Shown here piece by piece: positions 8,019-15,692 of a DNA stretch of 64,000 bases. Made by a program: the position numbers and the translations under genes. The stretch comes from VRUE01 sp963695835 (GTDB taxonomy: Bacteria > Actinomycetota > Thermoleophilia > Solirubrobacterales > 70-9): the NCBI GenBank assembly GCA_963695835.1, contig CAVOHR010000001.1:372001-436000 (forward strand), given 5' to 3'. The notes beneath the pieces are model-generated. The model was not told the origin of the DNA and searched no databases. It was given only the letters and a program-made list of their open reading frames with translations. The stretch's first letter is position 1; the number at the start of each line of letters is the position of its first letter.

Positions 8019-8671
8019 TGGTGCCGGTCCTCTTCTTCCTCGCGGCAATCGGCGCCCTCGGCGGGGCGATCGGGGTCGTCGCGATGCGCAACCCCTTCTA
8101 CGGCGTCCTCGCGCTGGTCGTCCACCTGTTCTCGCTGGCCGTTCTCTTCCTGCTGCTGACGGCCGCCTTCGTCGCCGCCGCGCAGGTCGTCGTCTACGCC
8201 GGCGCGATCGTCGTCCTCTACGTCTTCGTCGCCGCCTACGTCGGCGGCGGCACCGAGTCGGCCTGGGAGCCGATCCCCGGCCAGCGCTTCCTCGCGCCGC
8301 TGCTCGGCATCGCCCTCTTCGTGGAGCTGTCGATAGCCGTCCTGGCCTCCTCCCTGCGCGCCCTCGGCACCGACGGCCCCGGCGTCCACGCCGGCTTCGG
8401 CGACCCCGCCGCGATCGGCAACCTGCTTCTGGAACGCTTCCTGATCCCCTTCGAGGCCTCCTCGATCCTCCTAATGCTCGCCGCAGTCGGCGCAGTGGTC
8501 CTCGCCAGCCGCCGCGCAACTCTCGGACCCGAAGAGGGGGGCGGGGTGTCCTCCGAACGTCTTGCGCGGGAGGAGCCGGGCGCTGGCGGCGACAGCGGTT
8601 CCACTCTCCATCGACGAGTTGCGAGTGAGGAGGGGTCCCCGACCCCATCGCCCTCAGGAGGCCGGGCATGA
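8018..8671 (+). CDS. nuoJ: NADH-quinone oxidoreductase subunit J
   Basis: This 217-residue membrane subunit belongs to the pump arm. The N-terminal about 170 residues contain five hydrophobic segments with the family pattern (RNPFYGVLALVVHLFSLAVLFLL, then AAQVVVYAGAIVVLYVFV). After the last membrane segment the protein has a hydrophilic tail of about 40 residues. That tail is mostly encoded by the same 85-bp element found in nuoG. The tail is unusual for NuoJ and is probably an in-frame insertion near the C-terminus. The TGA overlaps the nuoK ATG by 4 nt. Confidence 0.94.
   Translation: MVPVLFFLAAIGALGGAIGVVAMRNPFYGVLALVVHLFSLAVLFLLLTAAFVAAAQVVVYAGAIVVLYVFVAAYVGGGTESAWEPIPGQRFLAPLLGIALFVELSIAVLASSLRALGTDGPGVHAGFGDPAAIGNLLLERFLIPFEASSILLMLAAVGAVVLASRRATLGPEEGGGVSSERLAREEPGAGGDSGSTLHRRVASEEGSPTPSPSGGRA
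8543..8640. repeat. In-frame 85-bp repeat element, nuoJ copy
   Basis: The core at 8551-8635 is the partner of 5908-5992 in nuoG. The outer arms differ from those in nuoG but are again mostly self-complementary: GGGGtgtCCTCC (8543-8554) against GGAGGggtCCCC (8629-8640). It encodes residues about 176-207 of NuoJ in the same frame as the nuoG copy. Confidence 0.9.
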
Positions 8672-8967
8672 GCGTCGACTGGTACATCGTGTTGTCGGCC
8701 CTCCTCTTCGCCACCGGCGCGATGGGGGTCCTCCTGCGCCGCAGCCCGATCGTCATCCTGCTCTGCCTCGAGCTGATGCTGAACGCCGGCAACCTGGCGC
8801 TGATCGCCTTCAGCCGCATGGTCGGCAACGGGCAGGGGCAGGTCTTCGCGCTGGTGGTGATGGTCGTCGCGGCCTGCGAGGTCGTCGTCGGCCTCGGCCT
8901 GATCGTCGCGATCTTCCGCCGCAGGCTGCCGCTCGACGTCGACGAGCTGAGGGAGCTGCGGGGATGA
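8668..8967 (+). CDS. nuoK: NADH-quinone oxidoreductase subunit K
   Basis: This 99-residue protein with three hydrophobic segments is the small antiporter-like subunit of the complex I membrane arm. The family core is clear: LLRRSPIVILLCLELMLNAG, with the conserved membrane Glu, then VVAACEVVVGLGLIVAIFR with the second one. The length matches the family exactly. It overlaps nuoJ and nuoL by 4 nt each. Confidence 0.96.
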   Translation: MSVDWYIVLSALLFATGAMGVLLRRSPIVILLCLELMLNAGNLALIAFSRMVGNGQGQVFALVVMVVAACEVVVGLGLIVAIFRRRLPLDVDELRELRG

Positions 8968-10973
8968 GCGCCACCTCGTGGGCCTGGCTGGTCCTACTGC
9001 TGCCGCTGCTCGGCTCGATCGTCGTCGCGCTCGGCTTCCGGGCGCTGCCGGCGCGGCTCGCCGGCGCGATCGGCACGCTCTCGATCGGCCTCGCCTTCGC
9101 CTGCGCGCTCGGCGTCCTCTTCAACCTGCTCGGCCAGGACCCCGACGCCCGCCACCACGCCTCCTCGCTCTGGACCTACGCCGGCGCCGCCGGCCTCGAC
9201 ATCAAGCTCGGCATCTACGTCGACCAGCTCTCGGCCTTCATGATGCTCGTCGTCACCGGGGTCTCGGCGCTGATCCACCTCTACTCGTTCGGCTACATGA
9301 AGTCCGACGAGGGCTACCACCGCTTCTTCAGCTACCTCAACTTCTTCGTCTTCTCGATGCTCTTGCTGGTCCTCGCCGGCAACTTCGTCCTGCTGATCGT
9401 CGGCTGGGCCTTCGTCGGCTTCGCCTCCTACGCGCTGATCAGCTTCTGGTACCGGCGCACGACCGCCACCAGGGCGGGGATGAAGGCGTTCGTGATCAAC
9501 GTCGTCGGCGACATCGGCCTCGTCCTCGCCGCCTTCCTGATCTTTCGCGAGCTGGGGACGTTCGAATACACCGCGGTCTTCGCCAAGGCGCCGCACGTCT
9601 TCGACCGCGGCAGCTGGACGGTGACCGCGATCTGCCTGCTGCTGCTGCTCGGCGCCTTCGCCAAGTCGGCGCAGATCCCCTTCCACACCTGGCTGCCCGA
9701 CGCGATGGAGGGCCCGACGCCGGTCTCCTCGCTGATCCACGCGGCGACGATGGTGACCGCCGGCGTCTACCTGATCGCCCGCACCCACGTCCTCTTCTAC
9801 CTCGCCCCGACCGCCGCCGACATCGCCGCCTTCGTCGGCCTGGCGACGCTGCTGGTCGCCGGCACGATCGCGATCGCGATGACCGACCTGAAGCGGGCGA
9901 TCGCCTACTCGACGATGAGCCAGATCGGCTACATGATCATGGGGGTCTCGATCGGCGCCTACGCGCAGGGCCTCTTCCACCTGATGACCCACGCCTTCTT
10001 CAAGGCGCTGCTGTTCATGGCGGCCGGCTCGTTCATCGCGGCGATGGCCAACCGCCAGGACATCGACCGGATGAGCGGCTTCTGGAAGGCGATGCGCTTC
10101 ACCTCGGTGCTGTTCCTGATCGGCGGCCTGGCGCTGGCCGCCTTCCCGCTCACCTCGGGCTTCTTCTCCAAGGACTCGATCCTCGCCTACGCCGAGGCGC
10201 GCGGCGGGATCTACACGTGGATGGCGGTCGGCGGCTACGTCGGCGCCTTCCTCACCGCGCTCTACACCTTCCGGCTGATCTTCCGCGTGCTGCCGGGCGA
10301 GCCCTGCAAGGAGGCGCAGGAGCTGATTGAGACCGGCCACCTGCACCACGGCACGCCGATCAACCCGGCCAACGAAGAGCTCGAGGACTCAGAGGTCGGC
10401 TTCCCCGGCGGCGAACACCACATCGCCGAGCAGTCCTGGCCGATGGCGGTGGCGATGGCCGCGCTCGGCTTCGGCGCCCTGTTCGCCGGGCTGATCCAGG
10501 TGCCGGGCGTCGACAACGTCCTCTTCGGCTTCCTCGACCCGGCCTTCGCCGACTCGCCGCTCGCCGCGATCCACCCGACGGTCGGCGCCGAGTGGCGTGG
10601 CCTGGCGATCGGCGGCGCGATCTCGGTGATCGGGATCGCCACCGCCTGGGTGCTGTGGGCGGCGCGGCCGGAGCTGCCGGCGCTGTTCCGGGCGCGGCTG
10701 CGCCCGGTCTATGAGCTGTGCGTCAACAAGTGGTACTTCGACGAGGCGATCGACCTGCTGATCGTCCGCCCGGCGCTCGCCATAGGCCGCTTCGCGAACA
10801 GCACCTTCGAGCGCCTCGTCGTCGACGGCATCGTCAGCGGCACCGCCGACACGGTGCGCGGCGCCGGCGGCATCGTCCGCGTCGTCCAGAGCGGCTTCGT
10901 GCGCAGCTACGCGCTGCTGCTGCTCGCCGGCTTCGCCGGCCTCGCCCTCTACTTCCTGCTGAGCAGCCAATGA
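8964..10973 (+). CDS. nuoL: NADH-quinone oxidoreductase subunit L
   Basis: This 669-residue protein is the largest antiporter-like proton-pumping subunit, with a lateral amphipathic helix. It has about 15 hydrophobic segments. Motifs include SYALISFWYRR, QIPFHTWLPDAMEGPTPVSS, MTDLKRAIAYSTMSQIGYM, HLMTHAFFKALLFMAAGS and FPLTSGFFSKDSIL. The C-terminal part after residue 500 holds the long helix and the final anchoring segment. The ATG overlaps the nuoK stop. The stop TGA (10971-10973) overlaps an ATG that opens the nuoL/nuoM mini-ORF. Confidence 0.97.
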   Translation: MSATSWAWLVLLLPLLGSIVVALGFRALPARLAGAIGTLSIGLAFACALGVLFNLLGQDPDARHHASSLWTYAGAAGLDIKLGIYVDQLSAFMMLVVTGVSALIHLYSFGYMKSDEGYHRFFSYLNFFVFSMLLLVLAGNFVLLIVGWAFVGFASYALISFWYRRTTATRAGMKAFVINVVGDIGLVLAAFLIFRELGTFEYTAVFAKAPHVFDRGSWTVTAICLLLLLGAFAKSAQIPFHTWLPDAMEGPTPVSSLIHAATMVTAGVYLIARTHVLFYLAPTAADIAAFVGLATLLVAGTIAIAMTDLKRAIAYSTMSQIGYMIMGVSIGAYAQGLFHLMTHAFFKALLFMAAGSFIAAMANRQDIDRMSGFWKAMRFTSVLFLIGGLALAAFPLTSGFFSKDSILAYAEARGGIYTWMAVGGYVGAFLTALYTFRLIFRVLPGEPCKEAQELIETGHLHHGTPINPANEELEDSEVGFPGGEHHIAEQSWPMAVAMAALGFGALFAGLIQVPGVDNVLFGFLDPAFADSPLAAIHPTVGAEWRGLAIGGAISVIGIATAWVLWAARPELPALFRARLRPVYELCVNKWYFDEAIDLLIVRPALAIGRFANSTFERLVVDGIVSGTADTVRGAGGIVRVVQSGFVRSYALLLLAGFAGLALYFLLSSQ

Positions 10974-11038
10974 GCGCGGAGCTCGCAAGCGTGCATCTCC
11001 GGTTCTTCGCGCCGCGAGCTCCGCGGGAGGCGATGTGA
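10970..11038 (+). CDS. Mini-ORF bridging nuoL and nuoM (22 residues), with hairpin
   Basis: The ATG at 10970 overlaps the nuoL TGA (ATGA), and its own TGA at 11036-11038 overlaps the nuoM ATG (TGATG). The peptide begins MSAELASVHLRFF and closely resembles the 23-residue mini-ORF at 21869-21940 (MSAERANVTIRFF). The DNA has perfect 12-bp arms, CGCGGAGCTCGC (10975-10986) and GCGAGCTCCGCG (11014-11025). The 3' arm is followed at once by GGGAGG, a likely ribosome binding site for nuoM. The similarity at a second locus makes real translation more credible than for the other mini-ORFs. Confidence 0.55.
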   Translation: MSAELASVHLRFFAPRAPREAM

Positions 11039-12531
11039 TGATCAACTCGCTGCTCTGGACCCCGCTCGCCTTCGGCCTGATCGGCCTCTTCCTGCCGAAG
11101 CGGCTGACCGGCTGGTGGGCGGTGCTGGGGACGGCGGCGACGCTGGGGCTGGCGATCGCCCTGCTGGCCGGCTTCGACTCCGGCGCCTCCGGCCTCCAGG
11201 ACACCGTCGACGTCAGCTGGATCCCCGGCCTCGGCGTCGACTACAGCCTCGGGATCGACGGGCTCAACGTCTTCCTCGTCCTCCTGACCGCGGTGCTGTG
11301 GACGGGGGCGACGGCCTTCGCCGCCTTCCGCGAGCAGGAGCGGCCGCAGCTCTTCTTCCTGATGATGCTGCTGGCCGAGACGGCGACGCTGGGCTCCTTC
11401 GTCGCCCAGGACCTGCTGCTCTTCGTCCTCTTCTTCGACCTGATGCTGGTCCCGTTCTACTTCCTCTTCGGCGCCTGGGGGAGCGACCGCGAGGACGGCC
11501 CGACCGCCGCTTCGGCGACGCTGAAGATGATCGTCTACACGCTGGTCGGCTCGCTCTTGATGCTGGTCGGGGCGATCGCCACCGCGATCATCGCCGCCGA
11601 CGGGGGGCACATCAGCTTCTCGATCGCCGAACTGGCCAAGCACCCGGTCGCGACCGGCAGCCAGCGCTGGATCTTCTGGTTCTTCGCCGCCGCCTTCCTG
11701 GTCAAGATGCCGGCCTTCCTCCTGCACGGCTGGATGCCCGACGCCTACCGCGCCGCGCCGCTGCCGGTGCTGGCGGTCTTCTCCGGGGTGCTGGCGAAGG
11801 TCGGCGCCTACGGCTTCCTGCGGGTCGTGCTGCCGCTGTTCCCGGCGGCGACCGTGCAGTTCCAGACCGTGGTCCTGCTGATCGCGCTCGCCTCGATCCT
11901 CTACGGCTCGGTGATGGCCTTCACGCAGACCAACGTGCGGCTGGTCGGCGGCTACTCCTCGGTCGCCCAGCTCGGCTTCATCACCGCCGGGATCTTCGCC
12001 CTGCGCGCCGACGGGGCCGACGGGGCGATCCTGCAGATGGTCAACCACGGGCTGGTCGTGGCGCCGCTGTTCATCATCGTCGCGATCCTCGCCGAGCGCT
12101 CGGGGACCGAGGACCTGCGCGAGATGGGCGGGATGGCGATGCGCGCCCCGGTGCTGGCGGCGCTGTTCCTGATCGTCACCCTGGCGACCCTGGCGATGCC
12201 CGGCTCGGCCAACTTCGTCGGCGAGTTCTACATCCTCAACGGCCTCTTCCAGGCGAAGATCGTGTTCGCCTTCGTCGCGATCTCCGGCGTCGCGATGTCG
12301 GCCTACTACGCGCTGCGCCTCTACCAGCGGACGATGCACAACCGCAAGCCGGAGGGGATCGCGAGCCGCGAGATCGGCCTCCGCGACGGCCTCGTCCTCG
12401 CCCCGCTCGTCCTCTGCATCGTCGGCCTCGCCCTCTACCCGCAGCTGATCCTCCACCGCGCCGACAGCTCGGTCGAGCGGAGCGTGGCGGCGACGGCGCA
12501 CCCCACGCAGATCGCGGAGGCCCGACGATGA
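11038..12531 (+). CDS. nuoM: NADH-quinone oxidoreductase subunit M
   Basis: This 497-residue antiporter-like proton-pumping subunit of complex I has about 14 hydrophobic segments. Conserved features include SLGIDGLNVFLVLLTAVL, KMPAFLLHGWMPDAYRAAPLP (TM7-8 region with the conserved Lys), MAFTQTNVRLVGGYSSVAQLGF and MPGSANFVGEFYIL. A GTG three bases earlier (11035) is an alternative start, but the ATG overlaps the stop of the upstream mini-ORF. The stop TGA overlaps the ATG of the next mini-ORF at 12528. Confidence 0.96.
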   Translation: MINSLLWTPLAFGLIGLFLPKRLTGWWAVLGTAATLGLAIALLAGFDSGASGLQDTVDVSWIPGLGVDYSLGIDGLNVFLVLLTAVLWTGATAFAAFREQERPQLFFLMMLLAETATLGSFVAQDLLLFVLFFDLMLVPFYFLFGAWGSDREDGPTAASATLKMIVYTLVGSLLMLVGAIATAIIAADGGHISFSIAELAKHPVATGSQRWIFWFFAAAFLVKMPAFLLHGWMPDAYRAAPLPVLAVFSGVLAKVGAYGFLRVVLPLFPAATVQFQTVVLLIALASILYGSVMAFTQTNVRLVGGYSSVAQLGFITAGIFALRADGADGAILQMVNHGLVVAPLFIIVAILAERSGTEDLREMGGMAMRAPVLAALFLIVTLATLAMPGSANFVGEFYILNGLFQAKIVFAFVAISGVAMSAYYALRLYQRTMHNRKPEGIASREIGLRDGLVLAPLVLCIVGLALYPQLILHRADSSVERSVAATAHPTQIAEARR

Positions 12532-12596
12532 CGAGCCTCCGCTGTTCCTTGCCCTCGCCATATGCCGCCAAAGAACAGCGGAGCGTGTTGCTGTGA
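12528..12596 (+). CDS. Mini-ORF bridging nuoM and nuoN (22 residues), with hairpin
   Basis: The ATG at 12528 overlaps the nuoM TGA, and the TGA at 12594-12596 overlaps the nuoN GTG (GTGA). The peptide core SLRCSLPSPYAAKEQRS resembles that of the mini-ORF at 40429-40494 (SLPCSFPPPCAGKAQGK); both end in VLL and run into a GTG start. The arms CTCCGCTGTTC (12537-12547) and GAACAGCGGAG (12573-12583) are perfect over 11 bp, and the loop has CATATG at its centre. The 3' arm supplies the only Shine-Dalgarno-like sequence (GGAG) for nuoN. Confidence 0.5.
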   Translation: MTSLRCSLPSPYAAKEQRSVLL

Positions 12597-14134
12597 GCTT
12601 CGTGGCGCCGCACATCGACTACGCCGGCATCTCGCCGCTGATCGCGCTGACCGCCGGCATCTGCGTCGTGCTGTTGAGCGCGGTGTTCGGGCGAATCTCC
12701 GGGCGCGGTCGAGGTTTGAGTCGGATAGCGGTTCAAACCTCGACCGCGGGCGCACTGACCCTGCTGGCCCTGGCGGCGACGGCCGGCCTGCTGATCTGGC
12801 AGTGGAACGACCCGCACGACCTGGTCGCCGGAGCGCTGCGGCTCGACGACCTGGCGATCGCGATTTCGCTGATCGCCGTCTTCAGCGCCGCCTTCGCGGT
12901 GCTGCTCTCCTTCGGCGAGCCGGCCGCCGAGGAGGCCGGCCATGGCGAGTACCACGCGCTGCTGCTCGGCTCGGTCCTCGGCATGACCCTGCTCGCCCAG
13001 GCGCAGAACCTGATCACCTTCTTCGTCGCGATCGAGACCCTCTCGATCCCCCTCTACATCCTCTGCGCGACCAACCTGCGCCACGAGCGCTCGCTCGAGT
13101 CGGGGCTCAAGTACCTGATCGTCGGCTCGCTCGGCTCGGCGACGCTGCTCTACGGGATGGCCTTCCTCTACGGCGGCTCCGGCTCGACCGGCTTCGCCGG
13201 GATCGCCGCCGGGATCGGGCGCGAAGGGCTGCTCTCGGACCCGCTGATCCTGGTCGGGATCGGGATGGCGGCGGTCGGGCTCGCCTTCAAGACCTCGATC
13301 GCCCCCTTCCACCAGTGGACGCCGGACGTCTACGAGGGGGCGCCGAGCCCGGTCACCGCCTTCATGGCGGTGGCGACCAAGGCGGCGGCGTTCGCCGTCT
13401 TCGTCCGCTTCTTCGACGTCGCGCTGCTGCCGCAGGCGGGCGACTGGCAGCCGGCGCTGGCGGTGCTCGCGGCGGTCTCGATCGTCGTCGGCAACGCCGG
13501 CGCGCTCGGCCAGGACTCGCTGAAGCGCCTGCTGGGCTACTCGGGGATCGCCCAGGCCGGCTACATCCTCGGCGGCATCGTCGTCGCCGACAGGGCCGGC
13601 GTCGAGGCGCTCGTCTTCTACCTCGCCGGCTACGCCCTGATGAACCTCGCCGCCTTCGCGGTGGTCGTGGCGCGCGAGCGGGAGACGAGCTGGGGCGACG
13701 GGATCGACGCGGTGCGCGGCCTCGGCCGCGAGCGGCCGCTGCTCGCCTGGCCGCTGACGATCTCGATGCTGGGCCTGGCCGGGCTGCCGGCGACGGTCGG
13801 CTTCGTCGGCAAGCTCTACCTGATCGAGGCGCTGGTCGAAGGCGACTACACCTGGCTGGCGGTCTTCATCGCGGTCGGGACGATGATCTCGCTCGCCTAC
13901 TACCTGCGGGTGGTGGCGGCGATGTGGATGCGGCCCGGCGGCGAGGAGTCGCGCTCGGCCACCCCCGCGATCGCCGGCGCCTCGCCCGAGGCCGACCCGA
14001 TCGACCCGGGGGCGGGACGGCGCGTCTACCTCGTCGCCCCGGCGCTGCTGGCCGCGGCGGGCACGATCTTCTTCGGCGTCATCCCGCAACCCCTGGTCGA
14101 GTTCGCCCAGCAGGCCGGCTCCGCGCTGTTCTGA
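12593..14134 (+). CDS. nuoN: NADH-quinone oxidoreductase subunit N
   Basis: This 513-residue protein is the third antiporter-like pump subunit and the last gene of the Nuo operon. About 14 hydrophobic segments are present, with family motifs LKYLIVGSLGSATLLYGMAF, AFKTSIAPFHQWTPDVYEG, GQDSLKRLLGYSGIAQAGYI and LGLAGLPATVGFVGKLYL. The GTG at 12593 overlaps the mini-ORF stop. Between the first and second membrane segments, residues 38-52 (GRGRGLSRIAVQTSTAG) are encoded by a perfect 16-bp palindrome and look inserted. Confidence 0.95.
   Translation: MSFVAPHIDYAGISPLIALTAGICVVLLSAVFGRISGRGRGLSRIAVQTSTAGALTLLALAATAGLLIWQWNDPHDLVAGALRLDDLAIAISLIAVFSAAFAVLLSFGEPAAEEAGHGEYHALLLGSVLGMTLLAQAQNLITFFVAIETLSIPLYILCATNLRHERSLESGLKYLIVGSLGSATLLYGMAFLYGGSGSTGFAGIAAGIGREGLLSDPLILVGIGMAAVGLAFKTSIAPFHQWTPDVYEGAPSPVTAFMAVATKAAAFAVFVRFFDVALLPQAGDWQPALAVLAAVSIVVGNAGALGQDSLKRLLGYSGIAQAGYILGGIVVADRAGVEALVFYLAGYALMNLAAFAVVVARERETSWGDGIDAVRGLGRERPLLAWPLTISMLGLAGLPATVGFVGKLYLIEALVEGDYTWLAVFIAVGTMISLAYYLRVVAAMWMRPGGEESRSATPAIAGASPEADPIDPGAGRRVYLVAPALLAAAGTIFFGVIPQPLVEFAQQAGSALF
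12704..12748. repeat. Palindromic element inside nuoN
   Basis: CGCGGTCGAGGTTTGA (12704-12719) and TCAAACCTCGACCGCG (12733-12748) form a perfect 16-bp inverted repeat with a 13-nt loop (gtcggatagcggt). It lies in the loop after the first membrane helix of NuoN and keeps the frame. Confidence 0.88.
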
Positions 14135-14233
14135 CGGCGCCGGACGCTGCGCGGGGCGGCGTCCTCGGTCGCTCGCGTGCGGAGCACGCCACGCTCCCCG
14201 CGTCCTACCCCCGCTTGGTCCGACACCGTCAGA
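14130..14233. repeat. Inverted-repeat-bounded spacer after the nuo operon
   Basis: The 109-nt gap between nuoN and the next gene starts with TCTGACGG (14130-14137, overlapping the nuoN stop) and ends with CCGTCAGA (14226-14233). Further GC-rich partial complementarity (CGCGGGG / CCCCGCG) lies inside. There is no T-tract, so an intrinsic terminator is not shown. It may be a degenerate relative of the palindromic elements. Confidence 0.4.
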
Positions 14234-14243
14234 CTCAGCGCGG

Positions 14244-15167
14244 ATGACCGTTGTACTCATATCGGCGACGATCGCCGCCGCGGTCGCGGTCGGCGTCTGG
14301 GCGGAGCGGCGGCGGCCGCGCGCGGCGGCGCTGGCCGCGCGCCGCTCGCTGACGCTGATGCTCTACGTGCTGCTGCCGCCGGTGATCTTCTTCAACCTGG
14401 CGTCCACCCACATCGACCTCGGCCATGGCATCGGGCTGGGCCTCGGCCTGATCGCCTCGGCGCTGGGAGCGACGACCGCCTACCTGCTGGCGAGCCGCGT
14501 CCTGCGCCTCTCGCGGCCCCGCACCGGCGCCGTCGTCTGCACCGTGCTCAGCGTCAACACCGGCTACCTCGGCTACCCGTTGACCGTGGCGCTGCTCGGC
14601 CGCGACCAGCTCCCGACCGCCGTCCTCTACGACGTCCTGGTCACCGGACCGTCGCTGCTGCTCGGCGCCTTCGCGGTCGGCGCCGCGCTGGGGACGAAAG
14701 CGGGCGAAGGCCCGCGCGAGCGGGTGCGCGCCTTCTTCACCCGCAACCCACCGCTCTACGCGGCGATCGCCGGCCTGCTGGCCCCCGGCGCCCTCGCGCC
14801 GCAGGCGCTGGTCGACGCCTCGCAGGCGCTGGTCGTGCTGATCCTCCCGATCGGCTTCTTCGCGGTCGGAGCGACCCTGGCCGAGAACGCCGAGCGCGGC
14901 AACCTGCCGATGCCGCCGCCGCTGACCAGGCCGGTCGCGCTCGCCGTCGGCACCCGCCTGCTCCTCGTCCCGGCCCTGCTGATGCTGATCGCCGCGCCGC
15001 TGATCCACCTCCCGGCTCCCTACCGCCTGCTGGCGGCGATGCCCTCCGGCATCAACTCGATGGTCGTCGCCCACGCCTACGGCCTCGACATGGAGATAAC
15101 CGCCGAGGCGGTCACCTGGTCGACGACGATCGTCGTCCTCGCCGCCCTCGTCTCGCTGCTGTTCTGA
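14244..15167 (+). CDS. AEC-family (auxin efflux carrier-type) permease
   Basis: This 307-residue integral membrane protein has about ten hydrophobic segments in a 5+5 arrangement, as in the AEC / bile-acid-transporter-like fold. The motif LSVNTGYLGYPLTVALLG in the fourth to fifth segment and the C-terminal LLAAMPSGINSMVVAHAYG with AEAVTWSTTIVVLA are typical of bacterial AEC permeases, which move small organic acids. The substrate cannot be read from the sequence. It is on the same strand as the nuo genes but separated by a 109-nt spacer, so it may be a separate unit. Confidence 0.85.
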   Translation: MTVVLISATIAAAVAVGVWAERRRPRAAALAARRSLTLMLYVLLPPVIFFNLASTHIDLGHGIGLGLGLIASALGATTAYLLASRVLRLSRPRTGAVVCTVLSVNTGYLGYPLTVALLGRDQLPTAVLYDVLVTGPSLLLGAFAVGAALGTKAGEGPRERVRAFFTRNPPLYAAIAGLLAPGALAPQALVDASQALVVLILPIGFFAVGATLAENAERGNLPMPPPLTRPVALAVGTRLLLVPALLMLIAAPLIHLPAPYRLLAAMPSGINSMVVAHAYGLDMEITAEAVTWSTTIVVLAALVSLLF

Positions 15168-15266
15168 GCACGCTCCTATGCCGGGCGGCATGCTCCGGCA
15201 CGTCACGCTCGAGGTCTCACCCGAGGACGTCGAGCGCTCGGGCCGTGGAACGTCTCCGCGAGGCGC

Positions 15267-15569
15267 TCAGAGAGTCGTCGCCAGGACCGTGAGGAAGCCG
15301 ACGAACATGGTCCCGATCATCGCGAAGATGAGCTGGACGATGGTCGAACTGAAGGCGGCGAAGTTCTGGTTGAGCTGGTCGAACTGCGACTCCAGCCGAG
15401 ACATTCGCCGATTCACGTCGTCAAAGCGCTCGTCGATGCGCTTCTCCGCCTGGTCAAAGCGTTCATCGACATGCTTGAAGCGCGCGTCTACCTGCATGAA
15501 CCCGTCGTCGACACGACGGTTCAGGTAGTCGAGACGGTCGTCGGTCCAGTTCTCTCTCATCGCCTCCAT
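15267..15569 (-). CDS. Small coiled-coil protein with C-terminal membrane anchor
   Basis: The protein has 100 residues. Residues 8-70 are a charged heptad-like region with repeating phrases (RRVDDGF, DARFKHVDERFDQAEKRIDERFDD in overlapping steps of 7-11), predicting a long coiled coil. The last 25 residues (TIVQLIFAMIGTMFVGFLTVLATTL region) form one hydrophobic segment, so it is probably tail-anchored. Its role is unknown; such proteins often accompany membrane complexes or phage-like modules. Starts at 15569 or 15560 are both possible. It is divergent from the ThyX-like gene, with a perfect small palindrome between them. Confidence 0.75.
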   Translation of the reverse strand: MEAMRENWTDDRLDYLNRRVDDGFMQVDARFKHVDERFDQAEKRIDERFDDVNRRMSRLESQFDQLNQNFAAFSSTIVQLIFAMIGTMFVGFLTVLATTL

Positions 15570-15575
15570 CCTGGC

Positions 15576-15590
15576 ATTGTCTCAGACAAT
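15576..15590. promoter_or_regulatory. Short perfect palindrome, possible operator
   Basis: ATTGTC-TCA-GACAAT is a perfect 6+6 inverted repeat just upstream of the start of the coiled-coil gene, in the divergent spacer with the ThyX-like gene. It has the size of a dimeric repressor site; no regulator is identified. Confidence 0.4.
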
Positions 15591-15680
15591 ATGTCACAAG
15601 TGAGAGGCGAAAGTGTAAATTCTCTGCAGCGAACGGCGTCGTCCCCGCAGTGCCGGCGGGGCCGTGTCGGAGGCCGCGGC

Positions 15681-15686
15681 TACGAT
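15681..15686 (+). promoter_or_regulatory. -10 box of leaderless promoter for the ThyX-like gene
   Basis: TACGAT ends 6 nt before the GTG at 15693. No Shine-Dalgarno sequence is present, so transcription probably begins at or next to the start codon. Confidence 0.55.
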
Positions 15687-15692
15687 GCGTCG

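Noticed and set aside
8994..12615. Long minus-strand open frames across nuoL, nuoM and nuoN
   Set aside because: They mirror codon bias of the nuo genes, are low complexity (Glu/Arg/Asp/Gln), and lack promoters or ribosome binding sites.
14130..14233. Intrinsic terminator after nuoN
   Set aside because: The inverted repeat arms are 88 nt apart and no T-run follows; listed only as a repeat.
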